This document shows positions 17,601-26,552 of a DNA stretch of 64,000 bases, in pieces. The notes beneath the pieces were generated by a model. That model was not told the origin of the DNA, searched no databases, and saw only the letters and a program-made list of their open reading frames with translations. The stretch is from Saccharomonospora xinjiangensis XJ-54 (GTDB lineage Bacteria; Actinomycetota; Actinomycetes; Mycobacteriales; Pseudonocardiaceae). Both the position numbers and the translations under genes were made by a program. The stretch is taken from positions 4,007,482 through 4,071,481 of the forward strand of contig NZ_JH636049.1 of the NCBI RefSeq assembly GCF_000258175.1. Reading direction: 5' to 3'. Numbering within the stretch: the stretch's first letter is position 1; each line of letters begins with the position of its first letter.

Positions 17601-18195
17601 GGCACCGCGCGAAGCCGCGCCGAAGACGATGACGTCCGCCAAGATCGTCGTGGCGGGCGGGTTCGGCGCCGGCAAGACGACGTTTGTCGGCTCGGTGTCC
17701 GAGATCGTTCCGTTGACCACCGAGGCGATGATGACCGATGCGAGTACCGGCATCGACGACCTTGAGGCGACGCCGAACAAGGCGACCACGACCGTCGCCA
17801 TGGACTTCGGCAGAGTGTCGCTCGACAAGGATCTCATCCTGTATCTGTTCGGCACGCCCGGACAGCAGCGCTTCTGGTTCATGTGGGACGACCTCGTGCG
17901 CGGGGCCATCGGCGCGGTGGTGCTGGCGGACACCCGGCGGCTGGCCGACTCGTTCGCGCCGGTTGACTTCTTCGAGGACCGCGGCCTTCCGTACATCGTC
18001 GGGGTCAACACGTTCGACGGGGTGCTCCAGCACGACCTGAACGATGTTCGCGAGGCGCTGTCCATCGACCCGGGTATCCCGATCGTGCGGTGCGATGCCC
18101 GCGACAGGGAGTCCACCAAGCAGACGCTCATCACGCTGGTGGAGTACGCGATGCGGCAGTGGATCGCGCTGAGGGCGGCGAACTCCGCGTCGTGA
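17581..18195 (+). CDS. cvnD: Conservon Ras-like small GTPase
   Basis: This 204-residue GTPase has the P-loop GGFGAGKT (residues 26-33), a switch I Thr region (TTEAMMTDASTGID), and the G3-like segment LFGTPGQQRFWFMW, where the usual DxxG is modified as is typical for this family. A base-recognition segment VGVNTFDG is in place of NKxD. The GTG start lies inside the 3' end of cvnC (20-base overlap), so translation is coupled. It should be the output switch of the conservon; its effector is not encoded next door. Confidence 0.92.
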   Translation: MDSAGFKAPREAAPKTMTSAKIVVAGGFGAGKTTFVGSVSEIVPLTTEAMMTDASTGIDDLEATPNKATTTVAMDFGRVSLDKDLILYLFGTPGQQRFWFMWDDLVRGAIGAVVLADTRRLADSFAPVDFFEDRGLPYIVGVNTFDGVLQHDLNDVREALSIDPGIPIVRCDARDRESTKQTLITLVEYAMRQWIALRAANSAS

Positions 18196-18281
18196 ACGGA
18201 CGCTGACGCCAGTGAGTGTGAGGTCCGCATCACGGTGTGCGTCGGTTCTCAAAAAGTAGGAAGTCCAAGTATTTTGGAGGT

Positions 18282-21200
18282 ATGACCTCCGAACTCCATC
18301 GACCCGCGCACCCAGTCCGGTTCGTGACCGCTGCGAGCCTGTTCGACGGTCACGACGCGTCGATCAACATCATGCGGCGCATCCTCCAGTCGCAGGGTGC
18401 CGAGGTGGTGCATCTCGGGCACAACCGCTCGGTTGACGAGGTGGTGACAGCCGCCATCTCGGAGGACGTCCAGGGTGTCGCCATCAGCGCCTATCAGGGC
18501 GGGCACGTCGAGTACTTCACCTACCTCGTTGACCTGCTGAGGGAACGCGGGGCCGGGCACATCCGCGTCTACGGCGGTGGCGGCGGGGTCATCGTGCGCG
18601 AGGAGATCGAGCTGCTGCACTCGCGCGGCGTCGCCCGGATCTTCTCCCCGGACGACGGCCTCGAACTCGGCCTCCCCGGCATGATCAACCTGATGATCCG
18701 GGAGTGCGACGTGGACCTGTCCACCGAGCAGACCGGCTCTGTGGACGCGCTCGTCGCCGGTGACATGCCGACGCTCGCGCGCACCATCACCCGTCTTCAG
18801 CAGGGGGTGCTGCCCGAGGACTGGCGGGCGGCCATCGCCGAGGCCGCGGCGGCCCGCTCGGTGCCAGTGCTGGGGATCACCGGCACCGGTGGCTCCGGCA
18901 AGTCGTCGTTGACCGACGAGCTGATCCGCCGCTTTCGGCTCGACCAGGAGGACAAGCTGAGGATCGCGGTACTCGCCGTCGATCCCACCCGCCGTCGTGG
19001 TGGCGGTGCGCTGCTCGGTGACCGGATCCGCATGAACAGCCTGACCGGCGACCGGGTCTACTTCCGTTCGCTCGCCACCCGGGGTGCGGGTTCGGAGATC
19101 CCCACCGGGCTCGACGACGCGGTGCTGGCGTGCAAGGCCGCAGGGTACGACCTGGTGGTCGTCGAGACGCCCGGCATCGGGCAGGGCGACGCGGGCATCG
19201 TCGATCACGTCGATCACACGCTGTACGTGATGACGCCCGAGTTCGGTGCCGCGTCGCAGCTCGAAAAGATCGACATGCTCGACTTCGCCGACGTCGTGGC
19301 CATCAACAAGTTCGAGCGTCGTGGAGCGGAGGACGCCCGCCGTGACGTGGCACGTCAGATGATCCGCAACCGCGAGGCGTTCGGAGCCTCTCCTGAGGAC
19401 ATGCCGGTCTTCGGGACGAGCGCCGCGAAGTTCAACGACGACGGAGTCACCGCGCTCTACCAGCACCTGCGCGAGCTGCTCGCCGAGAACGGGCTTTCCG
19501 TGTCGGCCGGCGTGCTGCCGCAGGTGGAAGGCAAGGTGTCCACCGATACCAGTGTCGTCATCCCGGGCAACCGCACCCGCTACCTCGCCGAGATCGCCGA
19601 CACCGTGCGGCGCTATCACGAGCGCACCCGCAGGCAGGTGGAGGCCGTGCGCAGGCGGGCACAGCTGGAAGCGGCGCGGGACGCGCTCGCGGAGGAGAAC
19701 GCCTCCACCGGCGACCTCGACCGGCTGCTGGAGAAGGCGAACGCGGCGATCGACGCGGACACGACCGCGCTGCTGGAGAGCTACGACGAGCTGGCCGAGC
19801 AGTACCGGGGCTCCGAACTCGTGTTCACCGTGCGGGACAGGGAGATCCGCACTTCGCTGTGGCGGGACACGCTGTCGGGCAGCCGGATTCCCAGGGTGGC
19901 GCTGCCGCGCTACACCGAGCCGGGTGAGCTGCTGTCGTTCCTCCGCCGCGAGCACCTGCCCGGCTACTTCCCGTTCACCGCGGGGGTCTTCCCGTTCAAG
20001 CGGGACGGCGAGGACCCGGCGCGGATGTTCGCGGGCGAGGGCGACGCCTTCCGGACCAACCGGCGGTTCAAGTACCTGTCCTCCGATTCCGAGGCCAAGC
20101 GGCTGTCCACGGCGTTCGACTCGGTGACGCTTTACGGCTGGGACCCGGACACGCGGCCCGACATCTACGGCAAGGTGGGAACCTCCGGTGTGTCCATCGC
20201 CACGCTCGCGGACATGAAGGCCCTCTACGACGGGTTCGACCTCACGGCGCCGACCACGTCGGTGTCGATGACCATCAACGGCCCCGCGCCGACGATCCTG
20301 GCGTTCTTCCTCAACACGGCCATCGACCAGCGGATGGACGCCTTCCGCTCCGAACACGGCAGGGAACCCACGGAGGACGAGGCCGCCGAGATCCGCGCGT
20401 GGACGTTGCGCCAGGTGCGCGGCACCGTGCAGGCCGACATCCTCAAGGAGGATCAGGGGCAGAACACCTGCATTTTCTCCACCGAGTTCTCGCTGCGGAT
20501 GATGTCGGACATCCAGGAGTGGTTCATCGCCAACGGTGTCCGCAACTTCTACTCGGTGTCGATCTCGGGCTACCACATCGCCGAGGCGGGGGCGAACCCC
20601 ATCACGCAGCTCGCGTTCACCCTGGCCAACGGCTTCACCTACGTCGAGTCGTACCTGGCGCGGGGCATGCACATCGACGACTTCGCGCCGAACCTGTCGT
20701 TCTTCTTCTCCAACGGCATGGACGCGGAGTACTCGGTGCTCGGTCGTGTCGCCCGCCGGATCTGGGCGGTCGCCATGCGCGACCGCTACGGCGCGAACGA
20801 ACGGTCGCAGAAGCTCAAGTACCACGTGCAGACGTCCGGAAGGTCGCTGCACGCCCAGGAGATGAGCTTCAACGACATCCGCACGACGTTGCAGGCGCTG
20901 TGCGCCCTGTACGACAACGCGAACTCGCTGCACACCAACGCCTACGACGAGGCGATCACCACGCCGACGGAGAGTTCGGTGCGCAGGGCGCTGGCGATCC
21001 AGATGATCATCAACAAGGAGTGGGGGCTTTCGAAGAACGAGAACCCGCTCCAGGGCTCGTTCATCATCGACGAACTCACCGATCTGGTCGAGGAGGCCGT
21101 GCTCACCGAGTTCGAGCGCATCACCGAGCGCGGTGGCGTGCTCGGTGCGATGGAGACCGGCTACCAGCGCGGCAAGATCCAGGACGAGTCGATGCTCTAC

Positions 21201-21518
21201 GAGCGGCTCAAGCACGACGGTTCGCTGCCGATCGTCGGCGTCAACATGTTCCGCAATCCCCACCCGGAGTCCGACGAAGTGGAGGTGGAGCTGGCTCGGG
21301 CGACCGAGGAGGAGAAGCAGTCGCAGTTGCGGCGGCTCGCCGACTTCCACGATCGGCACCACGACGAGGCCCAGCGGGCGCTGGAGCGGCTGCGGGAGGC
21401 GGCGGCCGGTGGCGAGAACGTCTTCGCGGTCCTCATGGACGCCGCGCGGGTGTGCTCGCTGGGGCAGATCACCCATGCCTTCTTCGAGGTCGGAGGGCAA
21501 TACCGCCGCAACGTGTGA
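18282..21518 (+). CDS. icmF: Fused isobutyryl-CoA mutase (IcmF)
   Basis: This 1078-residue B12 enzyme joins three parts. The first is a cobalamin-binding domain with the ligand motif SLFDGHDAS (His24). The second is a MeaI-type GTPase chaperone with P-loop GTGGSGKSS (about 201-208). The third is the mutase barrel with SISGYHIAEAGANPITQLAF. It interconverts isobutyryl-CoA and n-butyryl-CoA, linking valine and butyrate metabolism. Phe596 in RRFKYLS and the Gln in GQNTCIF match the Phe/Gln pair that marks isobutyryl-CoA rather than pivalyl- or methylmalonyl-CoA mutases (from memory of the family). The ATG at 18282 has GGAGG 4 bases upstream; the frame extends 45 bases further without a ribosome site. 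Confidence 0.94.
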   Translation: MTSELHRPAHPVRFVTAASLFDGHDASINIMRRILQSQGAEVVHLGHNRSVDEVVTAAISEDVQGVAISAYQGGHVEYFTYLVDLLRERGAGHIRVYGGGGGVIVREEIELLHSRGVARIFSPDDGLELGLPGMINLMIRECDVDLSTEQTGSVDALVAGDMPTLARTITRLQQGVLPEDWRAAIAEAAAARSVPVLGITGTGGSGKSSLTDELIRRFRLDQEDKLRIAVLAVDPTRRRGGGALLGDRIRMNSLTGDRVYFRSLATRGAGSEIPTGLDDAVLACKAAGYDLVVVETPGIGQGDAGIVDHVDHTLYVMTPEFGAASQLEKIDMLDFADVVAINKFERRGAEDARRDVARQMIRNREAFGASPEDMPVFGTSAAKFNDDGVTALYQHLRELLAENGLSVSAGVLPQVEGKVSTDTSVVIPGNRTRYLAEIADTVRRYHERTRRQVEAVRRRAQLEAARDALAEENASTGDLDRLLEKANAAIDADTTALLESYDELAEQYRGSELVFTVRDREIRTSLWRDTLSGSRIPRVALPRYTEPGELLSFLRREHLPGYFPFTAGVFPFKRDGEDPARMFAGEGDAFRTNRRFKYLSSDSEAKRLSTAFDSVTLYGWDPDTRPDIYGKVGTSGVSIATLADMKALYDGFDLTAPTTSVSMTINGPAPTILAFFLNTAIDQRMDAFRSEHGREPTEDEAAEIRAWTLRQVRGTVQADILKEDQGQNTCIFSTEFSLRMMSDIQEWFIANGVRNFYSVSISGYHIAEAGANPITQLAFTLANGFTYVESYLARGMHIDDFAPNLSFFFSNGMDAEYSVLGRVARRIWAVAMRDRYGANERSQKLKYHVQTSGRSLHAQEMSFNDIRTTLQALCALYDNANSLHTNAYDEAITTPTESSVRRALAIQMIINKEWGLSKNENPLQGSFIIDELTDLVEEAVLTEFERITERGGVLGAMETGYQRGKIQDESMLYERLKHDGSLPIVGVNMFRNPHPESDEVEVELARATEEEKQSQLRRLADFHDRHHDEAQRALERLREAAAGGENVFAVLMDAARVCSLGQITHAFFEVGGQYRRNV

Positions 21519-21747
21519 CGAAGGGGAACAAACTCGGACCCTCTGTGGTTGGCCGGTGACAACGGTTCGGCATCGCGGCGGTCGCGGCCGGCAGGCCCAG
21601 TTCCGCTCGGCCGTGGTGTGCGAAGCGACCGACCCGCCAGCCGTCCGTGCTCGCCGACCCGCGCCGTGTTCACACATCGGCACGGGTTGCGGCGCGCGGG
21701 TAGTTTCGCCTGACACCGAAAGGATCGAGACGAGATGGGGACGACAC

Positions 21748-22737
21748 GTGGGTGATGTGCAGATCGGCATCGCGGCGGCGCTGGAGCAGTTCTCTCCCCG
21801 GGAGTCCGTCGAGCTGGCCGCGCTGGCTGAGCGACACGGCTTCTCGGGGCAGATGGCCGCCGACCATTTCCAGCCGTGGGTACCGGCGCAGGGACAGGCA
21901 TCCTTCGTGTGGAGTGTGCTCGCCTCGCTCGCCGAGAACACCACAGGAGACCTCGGCCCCGGCGTGACGTGCCCTTCGTTCCGACAGCACCCGGCGCTGG
22001 TGGCGCAGGCGGCGGCCACGTTGGAGGCGACCTATCCCGGGCGCACCTGGCTCGGCATCGGCTCGGGTGAGGCGCTCAACGAGCACGTCATCGGCGGGTA
22101 CTGGCCGGAGGCTCCCGAGCGGGTGCGCCGCATGTTCGAGGCCCTCGACATCATCCGCAAACTGTTCAGCGGCAAGGACGTCAAGCACAGTGGTGAGTTC
22201 TTCAAGCTGCACACCACTCGCTTGTGGACACTGCCGGACACCCCGCCGCCCGTCTACATCGCCTCAGCGGGCCCGTACACGTCGCGCAAGACAGGGGAAC
22301 TCGCCGACGGACTGATCACGCCTGGCGCGTCGCTGGACAAGCTCGCCGGCATCCTCGACAACTTCGCCACCGGCGCGCGGAAAGCGGGCAAGGACCCCGA
22401 CAGCATGCCGAAGTTGTTGCAGGTTCACCTTTCCTGGGCGGCCACGGACGAACAGGCGTGGCGCAACGCGCTGGAGCAGTGGCCCAACGGCGGGATGAAG
22501 TTCCCCAAGGCCGACATCCGGTCGCCGTTCGACTTCGAGCAGATGGCCAAGCTGGTGCGCAGGGAAGACTTCGAGGGGCGCATGGTGGTCTCGTCCGATC
22601 CCGACGTGCATCGTGCGGCGCTTCAGCGGTACGTCGATGCCGGGTTCACGCGCATCTACGTCCACAATGTCGGGCGCAATCAGAAGGAGTGGCTCGAGGT
22701 TTTCGGCCGCGAGGTGCTGCCCAAGCTGAGGGCCTGA
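21748..22737 (+). CDS. F420-dependent LLM-class oxidoreductase (G6PDH-like subfamily)
   Basis: This 329-residue TIM-barrel protein starts at GTG 21748 (GDVQIGIAAALEQFSPRESV). It contains GFSGQMAADHFQPW near the N-terminus, LGIGSGEALNEHVIGGYWPE and YIASAGPYTSRKTGELADGL. These motifs are shared with F420-dependent glucose-6-phosphate dehydrogenase and the related TIGR03557 group. It should transfer hydride with F420 in the cytoplasm; the substrate is not evident. The long open frame before the start is out of character (Arg/Pro/Ser-rich) and is read as icmF shadow. It is a stand-alone gene 229 bases after icmF. Confidence 0.88.
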   Translation: MGDVQIGIAAALEQFSPRESVELAALAERHGFSGQMAADHFQPWVPAQGQASFVWSVLASLAENTTGDLGPGVTCPSFRQHPALVAQAAATLEATYPGRTWLGIGSGEALNEHVIGGYWPEAPERVRRMFEALDIIRKLFSGKDVKHSGEFFKLHTTRLWTLPDTPPPVYIASAGPYTSRKTGELADGLITPGASLDKLAGILDNFATGARKAGKDPDSMPKLLQVHLSWAATDEQAWRNALEQWPNGGMKFPKADIRSPFDFEQMAKLVRREDFEGRMVVSSDPDVHRAALQRYVDAGFTRIYVHNVGRNQKEWLEVFGREVLPKLRA

Positions 22738-22766
22738 CGGCGTCCGGTGCTCGTCACCGGCCGCTG

Positions 22767-23990
22767 TCAGCGGTGCGCGTGGACCCAGTCGAGGAACCGC
22801 TGCACACCCCGCACGACGTGGGCGCTGCGGATGGAGGGGAAGAGGTCGAAGGCGTGCTGCGCGCCGGGGATCTCCGCGTAGGCGACCGGCTGCGCGGACA
22901 CGTCGCGCAGCCGTCGCACGAACTCTCGGGCTTCCCGGACGGGAACCAGTGTGTCGTGCTCGCCGTGGATCACGAAGAACGGCGGCGCGGACCGGGTGAT
23001 GCGGTCCAGCGGTGAGGCGGCGACGTAGTCGTCCAGCGACAGCCTCGGGTCCGTTCCCACGACGTAGCGGGCGAGCAGGTACCGCAAGCGGTCCTCGCTC
23101 GCCCGTGCCCCGCTGGTGGCCGCGAAGTCGTACACGCCGTAGTGGGGCACGCAGGCCTGCACGTGCGTGTCGGCGTCCTCGAAACCCGGCTGGAACGCCG
23201 GGTCGTTCGGCGTCAGCGCGAGCAGCGCGGCGAGGTGGCCTCCCGCCGATCCTCCGGTGGCGGCCACGAACGACGGGTCACCGCCGTAGTCGCCGATCGA
23301 CTTCCGCACCCAGGCGAGCGCCCTCTTGGCCGCCACGATGTGCTGTGGCCAGCGCGCGGTGGGGGAGAGCGGGTAGTTGATCGCGACGCAGACCCACCCG
23401 CGTGCGGCCATGTGCAGCATGAGCGGCACGCCCTGCTGCCCCTTGTTCCCCGACACCCATGCCCCGCCGTGGACCTGGAGCAGTACCGGCCGGCCAGAAC
23501 CCGGCCGCCTCGGCCGGTGGATGTCGAGCAGGAATCGCTTGCCGCCCTGGAAGTAGGCGATGTCCCGGTCCGTGCGGACGTCCGGATGGCGCACGCGGAA
23601 CGGAAGCACCAGCTGTCCCCATGGCGTGGCGAGGTCGGAAGGGGAGGGCGGTGGCCGGAGCATGCCGGTGTAGCCGGGGCCGAGCGCGTCGGCGAGTGCC
23701 TGCTCCACGACCCCTCGTGCCCGTTGCGCCGAAGTGATCAGTGAGCCGAGTCCCGCGACCGACAGCGCGGCGGCGGCAAGCCCCGCGCGGTCGGCCTGCC
23801 GGGTTCCCCGGAGTGCGAGGTGTGCGGCTGTGTCCGTGAGGGTCAGGGCGAGCAGGTGAGGTGCCAGCTCGGAGGTGAGCCACCCGGTGACGAACGACGG
23901 GAACCCCCAGTGGGTCCCGTGCAGTGGGTGCAGCGCGTTGGCCGTCAACGCGAGCTGGGCAGCGCGGCGAGCCCGGAACGACAGGCGCAT
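22767..23990 (-). CDS. Alpha/beta-hydrolase (HSL/BD-FAE-like esterase) with hydrophobic N-terminal region
   Basis: The likely start is ATG 23990 (MRLSFRARRAAQLAL), giving 407 residues; 168 upstream bases are open but look non-coding. The first 110 or so residues hold hydrophobic helices (LLALTLTDTAAHLAL; AGLAAAALSVAGLG) that may anchor it to the membrane. The hydrolase part shows the oxyanion motif QVHGGAWVSGNKG, the nucleophile motif TGGSAGGHLAALLAL (Ser), an Asp in IHGEHDTLVPV and a His in GAQHAFDLFPS, so the catalytic triad is complete. It is likely a carboxylesterase or lipase of unknown substrate. Confidence 0.85.
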   Translation of the reverse strand: MRLSFRARRAAQLALTANALHPLHGTHWGFPSFVTGWLTSELAPHLLALTLTDTAAHLALRGTRQADRAGLAAAALSVAGLGSLITSAQRARGVVEQALADALGPGYTGMLRPPPSPSDLATPWGQLVLPFRVRHPDVRTDRDIAYFQGGKRFLLDIHRPRRPGSGRPVLLQVHGGAWVSGNKGQQGVPLMLHMAARGWVCVAINYPLSPTARWPQHIVAAKRALAWVRKSIGDYGGDPSFVAATGGSAGGHLAALLALTPNDPAFQPGFEDADTHVQACVPHYGVYDFAATSGARASEDRLRYLLARYVVGTDPRLSLDDYVAASPLDRITRSAPPFFVIHGEHDTLVPVREAREFVRRLRDVSAQPVAYAEIPGAQHAFDLFPSIRSAHVVRGVQRFLDWVHAHR

Positions 23991-24160
23991 GCGGCCGAGA
24001 CTACGAGTGTGGCCCTCGTCGCGCCGCCCCGCGTGCACCAGCGTGCGTGATCTTTCACCTGGCTGACCGCTGGTGGGATGAAGCGCGTTGATGCCACGGT
24101 GGAGACCTCCGGGTGCGGGCAGGCGTGGGTGCCCGGGTGGCTTCCGGGCAGGAGGCATCG

Positions 24161-24757
24161 ATGGGCATTCCGACGGCCGTGGCGTGGGGTGCGACCGCCG
24201 TGTTCGGCGTGCTTCTCAGACCGTGCTTGTCGAGGCTGGTCCGGCTGGACTACGCCACGCTCGGTGCGGGGACACGGCAGGCCGATGTCGCGGGGCTGCT
24301 GATGGCGGTGGCGATGCTCGCGATGGTGTCACCGGTGGGTTTCCCCGTGCCGGTGGCGGGCTGGCAGGCGCTGCTCGCCGTCACAGCCTGCTGGTTTCTC
24401 GCCGCCGCGCTGCGCGAGCGGGCCGGGCGCGGCGTGTGCCGGGGTTGCGACCTCCACCACGGGGTGAGCGCGGCGGCGATGGTGTACATGCTGGCCGCGA
24501 TGCCGCACGGCGACGCGGGACACAGCGTGTGGCCGACGATGGTGGGCGAACCGGTGACCGGGACGTTCGTGCTGCCAGCCGTGGCGGCGGTGTTGGGGCT
24601 GTACTTCGCGGGCGACGTGGCGGCGACCGTGCGGCGTGTGGTGCGTGTCAGGCGTGGCGATACGAGACCGCCTGCGGGGGTGCTGTCCCGGTTCGGTTGC
24701 CGGGCCGTCATGAGCGCCGGGATGGCCCTGATGTTCGCCGCCGGGCTGGCGGGATGA
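24161..24757 (+). CDS. DUF5134 integral membrane protein
   Basis: This 198-residue protein starts at ATG 24161 with GGAGG 5 bases upstream. It has about five hydrophobic segments. The His-containing stretch DLHHGVSAAAMVYMLAAMPH and the closing RAVMSAGMALMFAAGLAG are the features I associate with DUF5134. Met and His in the membrane segments would suit a metal or redox role, but that is speculation. It is divergent from the hydrolase and convergent with the glycoside hydrolase gene. Confidence 0.78.
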   Translation: MGIPTAVAWGATAVFGVLLRPCLSRLVRLDYATLGAGTRQADVAGLLMAVAMLAMVSPVGFPVPVAGWQALLAVTACWFLAAALRERAGRGVCRGCDLHHGVSAAAMVYMLAAMPHGDAGHSVWPTMVGEPVTGTFVLPAVAAVLGLYFAGDVAATVRRVVRVRRGDTRPPAGVLSRFGCRAVMSAGMALMFAAGLAG

Positions 24758-24846
24758 CCCCGGCATCGCGACCGACTCGCAGGGCCGTGGTGGCGGATGG
24801 GCAGGCGGGGGTCAGCTCGCGGGTGACCCGATCGCCTTCCCGGGAA

Positions 24847-26409
24847 TCAGGTGGGCGGCAGAGCGCTGGGGTCGTACCGGCAGGCGGCGTTCCACAGCAG
24901 GAAAGAATCGATTCCCACGTCCTGTGCCGCCTGGATCTGCGCGCGGATCTCGTCGGGCCCGTACTCGACGCCGAGGCTGAACGCCTGGAGCCACGGGATC
25001 ACCGTCGTGCGCCCGTTCTCCTCGGCCAGCTTCTGGAAGTCCGCGAGCGAGCGCGCCGTGATGTCGTAAGGCTGGCTCTCCGGGCTCGCGACACCGTACT
25101 CGCCGGGGCCCCAGTGCGACGGGTACACCATCGGGGCCACGTAGTCCACGTGCTGTGACATGGCCGGGATGTCCTGCGCGATCTGTTCGGGCCGGGTGGC
25201 GGCGATGCCGAACACCGACGCGCCCTGGAACGCTCCGTGCTGGTGCACGGCGTCGCGCGACTCGGCGAGGAAACCGGCGATCGATTCCTCCGGTGAGGTG
25301 GTCAGCCCGGGGAAGACCATGGCGTTCACGTCGCCGTCCGGCCTGCGGATGTAGTCGTAGAGGATGTCGTCGAAGCCGAGTTCGGCCGCTTCCTCAGCCA
25401 GAGCGATGTTGTAGGCACGAACCTCGGGGTGGGCGAAGTTGGTGAACGAGTAGTCGCCGTAGCCCCCGGACCACGCGCTGCCGCCGGTGGTCTGGATGAC
25501 CCGGTCGTAGTGCCCTGATTCCCACGACGCTCTGCCGAGCACGGGATCGCGGAACGCCACGAGCCTGCCCACGACGTGCACGCCCTCCTCGTGAAGTAGA
25601 TCGAGGGCGGCACTCGCGTCGTAGAGGCCGGTGTTCGCGCCGATCTCCTGTGCCAGCGGAACCTGGGAGGCGTAGCCGATCTGTCCGCTCTCGTCCTTGA
25701 TGTCGAGCTGCACCGTGTCGATCCGGCCTTCGCGGACGAGGTCCAGCACGGGTTCGCGCAGTTCCGCGCTCGCCCATGCGCTCGCCGAGAGATGCACGGC
25801 CTTCATGCCGGGATGGCGGAGGGCGACAGCGACCTCGTCGGTGGCTACATTGCCTGCCTCGTCGCGCGCGACGACCGTGACGGTGCCCGCTCCGGCCCTC
25901 ACGGGAAGCGTGAAGGAGCCGTCCGGGCCGGGCCGCGTCCGCTGTCCCTCGGCCGACACCTCCACCGCTCCCGGCGCGATACCCCGGATCGTGCCCTCCG
26001 CGCCGTGCTTGACGGGTTCGACGGGCGAGATCCGCAGCTCGGGGGGAGTGCCGTCCACACTGAAGGCGGCGCGGACCGGATCGGCGTTGCCGAACGGTCC
26101 CGGCGGCGGGGACACGACGAGCAGGTGAACACCTTCGCGGAGGGGACCGGCCTCGGGCTTCAGCGCGTCACCGTCGGGGCGCAAGGGCAGTGGTTCACCG
26201 TCCAGTGTGGCCGTCAGTCCGTCGAGCCCGTGCGGGGAGGTGATCCGCACATGGTCCAGAATCGTCGGCATCACGGGGTGCCCGGGAACACCCGAGATGG
26301 TCGCGTCGGGCTCGTCCAGGACGCCGAGGGGAATGATCACGGCGGCGGCGACGGCGGCTGCCGACACCGCGGCGATTGTCCATCGTGGACGCCATGGGAG
26401 CCTGGGCAT
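24847..26409 (-). CDS. Secreted or membrane-anchored putative glycoside hydrolase (DUF4015)
   Basis: This 520-residue protein has a basic start and one hydrophobic anchor (WTIAAVSAAAVAAAVIIPLG). Two beta-sandwich-like regions follow (about 35-205, with DATISGVPGHPV and AGAGTVTVVARDEAGNVATD). Then comes a TIM-barrel-like DUF4015 domain with MKAVHLSASAWAS, IDTVQLDIKDESGQIGY, DDILYDYIRRPDGD and VDYVAPMVYPSHWGPGEYG. Acidic residues in LDIKDESG and YDYIRRPDGD are plausible catalytic positions. It faces outward and probably acts on envelope polysaccharide; its divergent neighbour is a polysaccharide deacetylase lipoprotein. Confidence 0.85.
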   Translation of the reverse strand: MPRLPWRPRWTIAAVSAAAVAAAVIIPLGVLDEPDATISGVPGHPVMPTILDHVRITSPHGLDGLTATLDGEPLPLRPDGDALKPEAGPLREGVHLLVVSPPPGPFGNADPVRAAFSVDGTPPELRISPVEPVKHGAEGTIRGIAPGAVEVSAEGQRTRPGPDGSFTLPVRAGAGTVTVVARDEAGNVATDEVAVALRHPGMKAVHLSASAWASAELREPVLDLVREGRIDTVQLDIKDESGQIGYASQVPLAQEIGANTGLYDASAALDLLHEEGVHVVGRLVAFRDPVLGRASWESGHYDRVIQTTGGSAWSGGYGDYSFTNFAHPEVRAYNIALAEEAAELGFDDILYDYIRRPDGDVNAMVFPGLTTSPEESIAGFLAESRDAVHQHGAFQGASVFGIAATRPEQIAQDIPAMSQHVDYVAPMVYPSHWGPGEYGVASPESQPYDITARSLADFQKLAEENGRTTVIPWLQAFSLGVEYGPDEIRAQIQAAQDVGIDSFLLWNAACRYDPSALPPT

Positions 26410-26552
26410 CGCGGATTTCCTCCCGTTGTCGTGGCCAGGTCAGCCGCAGGGCTACCCACGGTGTCTTCGCCTCGGACGGTCGCGGGAAGAGGAATCACCG
26501 GTCGGGTGAGCGCGGCCCGCGGTGGGGGACCGGCTGGCTTACGTTGCCGGGC

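Noticed and set aside
18249..22019. 1256-codon open frame on the minus strand opposite icmF
   Set aside because: It is the mirror of a high-GC coding sequence, Arg/His/Gly/Val-rich without any domain, and icmF on the plus strand is unambiguous.
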